This document shows, piece after piece, positions 55,861-64,000 of a stretch of 64,000 nucleotides of DNA. The stretch comes from Mangifera indica. Taxonomy: Eukaryota > Streptophyta > Magnoliopsida > Sapindales > Anacardiaceae. The number at the start of each line of letters is the position of its first letter. The stretch's first letter is position 1. The notes under the pieces were generated by a model. It was not told the origin of the DNA. It was given only the letters and a program-made list of their open reading frames with translations, and searched no databases. The translations under genes were made by a program, and so were the position numbers. The stretch covers positions 10,029,463 to 10,093,462 of the forward strand of contig NC_058137.1 in the NCBI RefSeq assembly GCF_011075055.1, read 5' to 3'.

Positions 55861-57240
55861 CAATAAATTAAGAAAATAACCACAATTTAGTAACTTAAAA
55901 GAAATTGACCAACTTTTTGGGTGATAATTGAATATGACTAGAACCACTAATTTAATACCAAAATCACCTTCCACCTCTTTTATATAAACCCGAAGCCTAT
56001 ATCAACAAAAGAGCATCACAATCACACCCTACAAGCCTAGTAATTTCACATTTTCACCCTCTCACTCAAATTCCAACTTCATGATTTCAATTTCAAAGAA
56101 GGAAGATCATTATATCAAGGTATTTAAATGAAAATTAACTTAAAATTTTATTTATTTGTTGATCATGGATTATTTTGTAGTGTGTTGAATATAAGTTTTG
56201 AATTATGTTTCAAAATGTAGAATGATTGAAAGAGGTTTAGTGATATTTTAACATGTGGGGGTAAACATTATTTTACCATTTGGAAGGTAAAATGATATTT
56301 TTCAAATTTTGTAGCGAATTTTTCAAGAGTATATTTAATACTATTAGTTGCAAAAACATCGGATAACTTCAAAATGGGCATAATGGATATTTATCATGTG
56401 CAAGTCCAATGATATTTACCATTATAGGGGCAAAGTAACATTTTTAAATAGTATAATTAATCTAGTTAGTTATGATACATAGAAAAACTTTGAAATGAGC
56501 GTAATAGATATTTTTGTAGGTGTAAATGGATATTTTACCATTTAAGGGTAAAATAATATTTGCCAAGTTTTGTAACAAATTTTTTAAGAGTTTATTTCCT
56601 ATTGTAAGTCACAACACATAAAAAAACTTCAAGATGGGTGTAAGGAACATTTATCATGTGGGGTAAATTGATATTTTATTATATGAGGGTAAATTGTTTT
56701 TTACTATGAGAGTGGTGAATTGATATTTTAATATACATCAGGTGTAAATTGATAACATAACCATAAATCTCTAAAACTCTAAACCCTTAATTTAGTGTTT
56801 TACACATGAAATGGGTAAATTAATATTTTGTAAGATTATATTTGTACAATCTGTTTTGAATTTTTCTAATAAATTTACTTTTGAATAAATCTATTATAAG
56901 ATCGATTGAAATAACAAATTATGCATTGATCCATTCTGGATGAGAATGGATAGAAATAGATAATAATGGAATGGAATATGCTAGAGGGCAACAAAAAGTG
57001 GTTGAAATCCTTGCAAACATGACATTCAAGGGATTAATATGATTGTTTAATAACCTTCTTTGTATCGATCAAGAGTAGAATAACATTTTTTTAAGGATGA
57101 AACCAAGAAGTATCACAAATAACACACCTGTCAACATCGTAAATTATCAAGATGTTGATTATCTTAATAGTTTTCTCTTCAGATGAGAGAATGAATTGTT
57201 TTTTAAAACTATTTGTAAATCTTTAGATACATTTGCAGAA
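55861..57240. repeat. Non-coding region with degenerate spaced repeats
   Basis: A TATA-like TTTTATATAAACCCG (55978) is followed by a C/A-rich leader-like stretch to about 56130, resembling a promoter or LTR leader. At about 56368, 56488 and 56627, blocks CTTCAAAATGGGCATAATGG, CTTTGAAATGAGCGTAATAG and CTTCAAGATGGGTGTAAGGA recur with ATATTTTACCATTT-type spacers (120-140 bp period). No coding recognised. Confidence 0.4.
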
Positions 57241-57273
57241 ACCAACAACTATGACGTTTAGTCGTCACATCAT

Positions 57274-57475
57274 GATATATAACACAATGATGGTTTAGAA
57301 GGAGTGGAGCCACATGGTTATGCAGAACATTATGATGATGATTTATTAGGGGTTTAAAATGTCGGCTTCAATCCAAGAATTGGATGATAATGACTCGATG
57401 GATTTGCATGATGTTGACGTATTAAATACTTTGGAGGAATGGGTACGCGACAATGACAAAAAAGTTTTGAATTGA
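57274..57475 (+). pseudogene. Short acidic coding remnant, unidentified
   Basis: Two adjacent frames look coding-like: GLEGVEPHGYAEHYDDDLLG ends at a stop (57354), and a 38-codon frame at 57359-57475 begins MSASIQELDDNDSMDLHDVD. Both are Asp-rich. It could be the tail of a transposon or host ORF; I do not recognise it. Confidence 0.25.
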
Positions 57476-58090
57476 GGTCACTTTGATCGTCGGGACAAAG
57501 GATGTTAATTATGTTAATTAAGATTAAAAATGCTAACTCTCCTAATTTGAATGTAACTTTTCATTCAGTCTTATAAATATAAAAGATCAATTCAAGAGAA
57601 AAAAAAAAAATAAGAACATAGACTGAGCTACCTAAGAAAGTAATTCTATATTTTTTTCAATACATATCAATTAATACTTATATTATGAATATAGACATTT
57701 TAATTATCGGTGAACCACTAAAAATACCTCTTATTTTATCTCTCTTTCTTCATAATTTCACTTTTATCATATTGAATTGTAATACACACATTAGATTTTT
57801 TTTCATATTTTAATCACTATTACTTTAGCTTAAGCCTATTTGCACAATGGTTAAAATTAATAAATCTATATACACAAATAATATGCATAATTTTTTATAT
57901 GAATAATGATATGTCTCTATATAATCAACTAATTTTAAATTAAAGATAAAATAGTTATTAATCACACTATAATATATCATCATTTGTATATAAAAATATT
58001 ATATTGTTTATACATATAACACTTTATAGAATAAAATTGCCTACATTTGTTACCTATAAGAAGTCGCAACAACGAAAAGATAATTTTTAA
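57476..58090. other. AT-rich spacer
   Basis: No gene recognised; poly-A at about 57599-57611. Confidence 0.4.
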
Positions 58091-58535
58091 TTCGGAACTT
58101 CCGCAGAAAGTGAAAGCTGTTAATATTCCTTTAGTCAACACATGACAAACAAGGTGGTCAGTTAAGTCATCCAAGCCAAAGTAGCCGAAGGCTAATGGAA
58201 CTTCGTTGAAGATTACATAGTATTCCATGCTGCTACGCAACAAAATTAAGTAAATTCAACGAAACTATAGATGCTTATAAACAAGGGAACGAACTTCCAC
58301 GGAAAGTGACAGCTGTTAATATGCCTTTAGTTAACACCGGACAAACGTAAAATGTCTTTAGTCATTCAAGCCAAAGTAGCCGAAGGCTAATGGAACTTCG
58401 TTGAAGAATACATAGTATTCCATGCCGCGATGCAACAAAATTAAGAAAAATCAATGAAGATATAGATGCTTATAACCAATTAAGAAAAAGTAGCCGAAGG
58501 CTAATGGAACGAAACTTCATTTCATCAAGAGAAGT
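58091..58535. repeat. 195-bp tandem repeat, two full units and a partial third
   Basis: AACTTCCGCAGAAAGTG (58096) and AACTTCCACGGAAAGTG (58292) start units 196 bp apart. AAAGTAGCCGAAGGCTAATG occurs at 58178, 58373 and 58487, the last in a truncated third unit. The block between contains ACATAGTATTCCATG. It lies just upstream of the conserved ANK-AAA upstream block. A minus-strand frame across unit 1 (MEYYVIFNEVPLAFGYFGLD) is not recognised. Confidence 0.85.
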
Positions 58536-58589
58536 TCTCCCTTGATTAGTCCACGTACGGTAAAAAACAAGTTTTTACAAAAACAAATG

Positions 58590-58795
58590 AAAAGGTTAAA
58601 TTTATAAACTGACGGGCCCAAGTTAACCTCAGCTATCTCTTATGATTCAGAGTTTTTATAATTTTAGGGGTGCTAGACATCTTCCGGGAAAAAACAGATG
58701 AACACAATAAAATTGAACAAGGCTGGGCGACTTCCGGGAAAAACAGATGAAATAGAAATAAAGTTTAATTTCATTGAAAGCGCGGCAGGTAAATT
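58590..58795 (+). promoter_or_regulatory. Conserved upstream block of ANK-AAA copy 2
   Basis: Counterpart of 6240-6420. It shows CTGACGGGCCCAAGTTAACC, TTATGATTCAGAG with TTTATAATTTTAGG, and two CTTCCGGGAAAAA motifs (58681 and 58730). The hAT insertion immediately to its right separates it from the coding exons. Confidence 0.45.
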
Positions 58796-58799
58796 CTAA

Positions 58800-60500
58800 G
58801 TAGCACAGAAATGAAAATGCCAAAACTTCAAAATGGAAATATGGAAATGTATTTTCTCAAAATAGTAGAAAACGAAAACATGAGAAAATATATAAATATA
58901 AAAAATATAGAGTTTTCTTATAAATATGAAATTTTTATAAAAAAAATACAGTAACCTATGTTTTAATTTAAAAAATACAACTGATATTTTTCAGTCAATT
59001 TAAAATAACATATAACAAAATAATTTCATACCAAAAATAAATTATAGACTCAAGTTCTTAAAACATGTATGTATAAATTAAATCCATATTTATATATTCA
59101 TCTTTTAAAATGGAAAATAAATATATATATAAATCAATATATTTTATCAAAATGTAAATAAATCAATCTACAAACTCAATATTATTTCATCAAAATAATA
59201 ATTTCCAAGGTTCAATATCAAAGCCATCAAATAAAATATAATTAAAAAAATTAAAAAATAATAAAATATTTATTGTATTTTCTCTATTTAATTATTCTCC
59301 TTATCCATTATGTCATTAGCATATTTAAAAAAAAAACAAGACAAACTCCAATTCTGGTTCATCTAATGACAAGTTAGCTAATTGAAGAACTCCCACATCT
59401 TCCACACTCCCAAAGTCATCTCCACCACATCTTCTCCTTACCATCATAATACTTAGAGTTAACCTTTGATAACAAACGAAGATTGTTATGAACAAAAACC
59501 AAATCTTATACATGTTTTGGAATTACTTTATTCCTTCTAATTGAATGAATGAAAGAATAAGTACTCCAATTTCTTTCATAACAAGAGGAACTAGGTTGTT
59601 TGAGTACTTTAAATGCCAACTTTTGAAGCAATAGAGCATTTGAACCAAAACATGCCCACCACTTCGTCGGTTTTGTATTAAATCTAGCACCAATTAAGTT
59701 AGGATCTTTAAACGGCCCACTTTTGAGGGAGAAGTTAGCATACTCATCTAATAATTTAACAAGCTTATCTTTAGAAAAAATTCTTCTAAAATATTTGTTC
59801 CTCTCAATAGATACTTTTCCATCCATATAAGGAGGCACTCTACCTTCACCTCTTTCAAGCCATTGTTCATTATAAAACTTTCACAAATAATAAATATATC
59901 AAATAGTTAACAAATTAATCTTCAATTTAATAAATAAATATATAAAATAAGTATGAAAGAAATATATAATTCGATTAGATATTTACCTTGGATTCAATGA
60001 ATGAGCTAGACAATAGAGTGGAGCATTACTCTTTGCCCAACGATCATAAGGAATACTATAGACCGCCGAATAGATAGGAGAATCTTGGGTTGGAAACTTA
60101 CCTTCATGTTCATAAATAATTGATTTAACCTTTTCAATCATAGAATCTCAATACTCATAAATGAAATAAAGACATGACTTATTTGCATCAGACACTCGAA
60201 TCATATCATAAATCGGTGCAGTAAAAGCAAAAATGTAATTGACCTTTGCCCACCAATTCTCATCCAACACTTTATCACAAACATCTTGCTTTGCCTTGAT
60301 CGTCTTTTCTATATTGTCCCCATTGTTTACTTACAATCATTGATTCTAAATCACCCTTAATTAATTTAAATCTTTTGAACATAACAACAACAAAAGTAAA
60401 ACAAGTGTCTACAACTGAAAGTAATTTCAAATGACTAAATGGATTAAATATAGTCAATCGCATTGAATGGTTCATTATGAAGTTTTTAATTACCATAACA
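58800..60500 (-). mobile_element. hAT transposon remnant inserted upstream of ANK-AAA copy 2
   Basis: The left part begins near TAGCACAGAAATGAAAATG, plausible as a hAT terminal sequence, followed by AT-rich non-coding DNA (58850-59320) and then minus-strand transposase coding. The right (transposase N-terminal) end is missing: coding starts mid-protein at about 60496, where sequence shared with the ANK-AAA copy 1 upstream region resumes. The exact borders and an 8-bp target duplication were not established. Confidence 0.6.
59325..60496 (-). pseudogene. hAT transposase remnant with dimerisation domain
   Basis: On the minus strand, 60275-60496 gives FIMNHSMRLTIFNPFSHLKL, DTCFTFVVVMFKRFKLIKGD and SKQWGQYRKDDQGKA, blocks of a plant hAT transposase central region. 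A stretch rich in stops follows (60000-60270). Then 59506-59838 gives the C-terminal hAT dimerisation domain: TKWWACFGSNALLLQKLAFK, PSSSCYERNWSTYSFIHSIR. Frameshifted tail to about 59325. The N-terminal zinc finger (BED) and first catalytic Asp are absent. Inactive. Confidence 0.8.
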
Positions 60501-60660
60501 TCACCATAAAGTTTTCAAAGTAAGTGGAAGTGGAAAAAGGGTTTTGGATAATTTCAGAAGGGAAGAAAAAGAGTGTTTCTTTGCAGATTAATTAATCTAA
60601 GTACAATAAGATGAGTGTGTTTACTATCCAATTTATGAATTAATTTTGGGTTAAGTGCAG

Positions 60661-62410
60661 ATGTTGGAGACACCTCTTCATCTTTCTGCTGCTGCCAACA
60701 AGACAGATATAGTAAAATTTTTGCTTGAGTGGAAAGGAGATGATAAAGTTGACTTGGAAGCAAAAAATATGGCATGTGTTCTACAATAAAATTGACAAGG
60801 AAGCGCAAAAATGCTAGTAAAAGAAAATCTGTTGTATAGTTTGCGTTTTTGTTCTGTTGAGTTTTGCAGTATGGAGAAACTCCATTGCATGTAGTAGCCA
60901 AGAACGGGTGCAACGAAGCTGCAAAATTACTTCTTTCTGATGGTGCTCTTGTTGAAGCCAAAACTAAGGTGCTTTGTACATATTTGATCATTATATTCTC
61001 GTTCAGAAATGCTTCTCCTGAAAAATGTGAGAGTGATATATTTTTCTTCATTTTTTTCCACCATTTTTACATGCAGTATGGAGAGTGACACCATTAATGC
61101 TTTCTGTCTTACACTCAATTCGAGCTGAAGACTGTTCAATTGTCAAGACATTGCTCGAGCACAAAGCCGATTGTGATGCTACAGATGATGTATGCATTTT
61201 ATATTCTAAAATAATAATTTTTTTTTTCTTGCTAGGTAGCAGAAATTGAAGTAACTTTGAATGCAGGAGGACATGAATCCTGTAGATTATGTTTCAAAAA
61301 TCCAAGCTAATAAATGGGAAGTTGCTTGATTTAATACTCCCTCGTCAACAAGAGCAACGACAGAAAAAGTTACAAGAAGCATGTAGCAAGCAAAAAGAAA
61401 GGATGGATGCCCTCGAAAAAGAGCTGTCAAATTTTGTGGGTATGGATGAACTCAAGATGCAACTTCGAAAATGGGCAAAGGGCATTCTTTTGATTGAGAG
61501 GCGCAAGGCCATTGAATTGAAAATCGGCACTGCTGGAAGACTTCCTCACATGGCATTTCTAGGAAATCCAGGAACGGGTAAAATTGGAACCATAAACCCT
61601 AAACCAAATATTTTGTTTAATTAAATAATTTTTTTCATAATTGAGAGGTAAGACTATGGTGGCTCAAATCCTTGGTAGACTACTCCGTAGTGTGAGAGTT
61701 TTGGAAACCAATAAACTAAAGAAGTTCAAAGGACAGATTTAGTTGGTGAATATATTGGTCATACTGGACCAAAGACTAGGAGGAAGGTAGAACAATTAGC
61801 TTCCATATCATGTGTTAACATTGAAATAAATTCATTCATTAAAACTCTATATAATTTGATGGACTTGTATCCTTTGTTTACTTTAGATTTCATGTTTTAT
61901 TTTGACAAAAACATTAATTAATTTAATTCTCAGATCAAAGAAGCCGAAGGAGGCATTCTTTTGTAGATGAAGCATATCGACTAATACCGGAGGAGAGAAG
62001 TGGCCGTGATTATGGGTTAGAAGCCTTAGAAGAGATAATGTCTTGCATGGACAATGGAAAAGTTTTATTCATTTTTGCTGGTTACTAACCTTTTTAATTT
62101 CAAATACCTGAGGTGTGAAGAATTAGCTAATTTTCTCCATATCAAGATGAAAAATCAGCCGAAGGATAGGTTGTTGTATGGATTTAAATTGCATTCAGAT
62201 TGTACCGTGGACGCCATTGCAGAGTTAATAAAGAGAGAGACAATAAAAACACAGCGTATGAAGATGAATGGAGGTTTGGTGGATATAATGTTAAATAATG
62301 CCAAGGGGAATTTGGATCTTAGGCTTAGTGATGATTGTGCAGAGAGGGATGAATTGCTTACCATCAAATTAGAGGATTTTGAAGCAGCCATGGAGTTTAT
62401 ACCCGAATAA
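60661..62410 (+). pseudogene. Ankyrin-repeat/CbxX-type AAA ATPase gene, copy 2, heavily decayed
   Basis: The same six exons as copy 1: 60661-60771, 60870-60968, 61077-61189, 61267-61577, 61648-61786 and 61934-62410. Recognisable blocks: ETPLHLSAAANKTDIVKFLL, YGETPLHVVAKNGCNEAAKL, RQQEQRQKKLQEACSKQKER, Walker A GNPGTGK, and the C-terminal NGGLVDIMLNNAKGNLDLR to ATMEFIPE-like end at 62410. Lesions: GC instead of GT donor after 60771; 2-bp insertion in exon 3 (TATGGAGAGTG, 61077); net +4 bp in exon 4 before NGKLLDL; 1-bp loss in exon 5 (about 61715); 1-bp loss destroying Walker B (CTTTTGTAGATGAAGC, about 61960); and about 60 bp missing after FAGY (62085), which removes the NEGF-RRVTK block. The first visible exon starts with ATG here. 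The family role is not established; this copy cannot make the full protein. Confidence 0.85.
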
Positions 62411-63340
62411 ATGTTTGGCTTTATGCCTTTTTGAATATTTGAGTGTTAGGAAATTTCAATTTGTATCTGCAGTGAGTATTATAAGAATTTTAAATAATGA
62501 AATTAATTTTTACACTTTCCTTGTCATTCCTCTCTTTACTACTTACTACTATTTTACTCTGATAAACCAGTTCTGAATACCCTCACGATGAGCAACTCTT
62601 TACAACTGAGTTTTTGCACTGAAGAATTACATTATATTTTTCAAATGTAAAAATAATTTGTTTGAAAATTCATATAAAAATTTTTTTAATGATAAAATAC
62701 AACCTGTCTGTGTGTTTAACATAAATGATGGTTCATCGTAATAATTGAGGACACTCACTCCTAGTATTTTTCCAAAACATGGACAAGTGAATTGTGTAAC
62801 CAGCCATGCAAGAAAATGAGGTGGAGTATACGTCACCACCGCCGACCTAAGAACCGCCATGAAACCTGGCACGGATTCTCAGGATAGTATATACCTAAAA
62901 TACCACTTGCTTTGGCCGCCAACGCCAAGACAACAAGGGTTGGTAGTAGACTTATTTTGGTGTCCTTTAAGTTTGTCTTCTACGAAAAGATAATAATGCC
63001 ACTTTGATGTAAAAGAATTTAAGAAGGTCATTCATGATTTTCAGAATGTAATGAAGTTTGGAACCACAAGCACTCTTTTGTGATCAATGAAGAAGGATAA
63101 TGATATTCGAATCTGTGAAAGATTCATAAGAACATGATAGATAAGTTAATTAATAAGAACAAAATTAGCCAGGTAATCATATTATAAAATAAAATAAAAA
63201 ATAGCAAAATAATTTTTTAAATATGAATTGTAATGAGCTGTAGTGGTGGAAAATGGATGCAGGGTGGGTGGAAGAGAGTGGCAAATTGAATTTTTAAAGA
63301 AAGAAAGAAAGATTAATGGATGGTTTTGGATCAGTTTATG
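62411..63340. other. 3' flank and AT-rich spacer
   Basis: No gene recognised. Slightly GC-richer at 62820-62940. Confidence 0.4.
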
Positions 63341-63369
63341 GATTTCTGTAAATACTTAAAATAGTCCAA

Positions 63370-63690
63370 ATTACTCTTACCTAACCCTAATAAATTGTTA
63401 GCGAGAGTTTATAAGTTTATAGTCCAAAATGCGAACAAATGTGAAAACAATAAAATCGAGTAAGGCAAGACAACTTGTCGGGAAAAAGAATTAAGTAGCA
63501 GTCAATAGCGAATCTATATGTACATTATTGTTTGGCAACAAAGGCTGCGGGTTCTGCCTTGAATATTGTCAGGAAAGTTGACCAAAAATAGGAATGAATA
63601 ATATAGAAAGAAAGACTTTTAGGGCAAATGAAAAGGAGGGTTGCTTTTGGCTCAACTTTTCTATCACTTAAACTTCCAGGAAAGCAATTC
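63370..63690 (+). promoter_or_regulatory. Partial third copy of the ANK-AAA upstream block (possible)
   Basis: AACAATAAAATCGAGTAAGG and TTGTCGGGAAAAAGAATTAA (63447-63495) resemble AACACAATAAAATTGAACAAGG and the CTTCCGGGAAAAA motif upstream of copy 2 (58695-58745). A further AACTTCCAGGAAAGCAATTC is at about 63671. If real, another gene copy may begin beyond the window. Confidence 0.3.
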
Positions 63691-63699
63691 ACTTGGATT

Positions 63700-64000
63700 T
63701 TTTCAAAGAACATTGACTAAAAATAGTGGTGAATAAAAGCCACATTTCGATAAGTTTATTTCACCATATATCACACGCTTTTTAATCCGATTACCGAATA
63801 TTCCTCAAGAATCACTTTTTTCTTTTTTTTTTAATGAATTAAACTTTAATATTTAACTTAATTTATAATATTTATTTATTTTTATTAGTAAACTAGTGTT
63901 ATAAACTCTGTGATGACATGTACGTATTTATGTACATCACATAAATTAAAATATACTTGCATCGTTATTAGATGAATCACCCAACAAAAGTTTCTCCAAA
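63700..64000. other. AT-rich sequence to window end
   Basis: Nothing recognised in the last 300 bp. Confidence 0.4.

Noticed and set aside
1..64000. tRNA, rRNA or snoRNA genes
   Set aside because: I saw no cloverleaf with A and B boxes or rRNA-like stretch. The tRNA-like signals are retrotransposon primer sites.

Overview
The window is AT-rich nuclear DNA from a flowering plant, most likely a eudicot. The evidence is GT-AG introns in a plant-type gene family, plant LTR-retrotransposon lineages (Athila, copia, chromovirus-like), a plant L1-type LINE, plant Mutator-type and hAT-type elements, and several MITE families. I cannot name the species. Almost nothing here is a clearly functional gene: this is accessory, transposon-rich DNA in which most coding sequence is decayed.

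Host genes. Two same-strand copies of one gene lie about 54 kb apart (6631-9514 and 60661-62410). Each encodes N-terminal ankyrin repeats followed by a CbxX/CfxQ-type AAA ATPase domain with a split Walker A motif and a Walker B motif. Copy 1 has six collinear exons with intact junctions, spoiled by one in-frame TGA. Copy 2 has frameshifts, a GC donor and a deletion. Both lack a recognisable first exon. A related upstream block near 63.4 kb suggests the family continues to the right of the window.

Left part (1-24.6 kb). A chromovirus-type LTR fragment at the left edge abuts a decayed Ty1/copia element (777-about 5060). A solo Athila-type LTR (864-2180) sits inside the copia integrase region with a perfect 5-bp target duplication. 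ANK-AAA copy 1 follows, with a foldback element in its third visible intron. Next is a 5'-truncated LINE (10106-about 12780) and a nearly full-length minus-strand Athila element (13200-23990) with two 1.34-kb LTRs, a tRNA-Asp-type primer site, decayed gag, protease, integrase and ATHILA ORF, and most of its reverse transcriptase deleted.

Middle (24.8-51.1 kb). A family of foldback elements with ends like GGCCAAAAGACTTATTCCC and 9-bp target duplications occurs at least eight times in the window. At 28027-31630 lies a complete 3.6-kb Mutator-type element with a perfect 9-bp target duplication. It carries a Ulp1-protease-like fragment between two arrays of the same 119-bp repeat in opposite orientation. 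The middle also holds an internally deleted copia element (35919-38040), a TRIM-like LTR element (42612-44248), a pair of PIF/Harbinger-like MITEs, and a mirrored arrangement (34.3-35.7 kb against 42.1-46.3 kb) that looks like the footprint of an inversion.

Right part (51.1-64 kb). A non-autonomous minus-strand Ty3/gypsy element (51126-55142) keeps only gag and protease remnants. It is followed by AT-rich spacer with degenerate repeats, a 195-bp tandem repeat (58.1-58.5 kb), an hAT element inserted in the upstream region of ANK-AAA copy 2, copy 2 itself, and about 1.6 kb of spacer.

All calls come from reading motifs, termini, target duplications and translations by eye. No database search was run. 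Boundaries marked 'about' are approximate.
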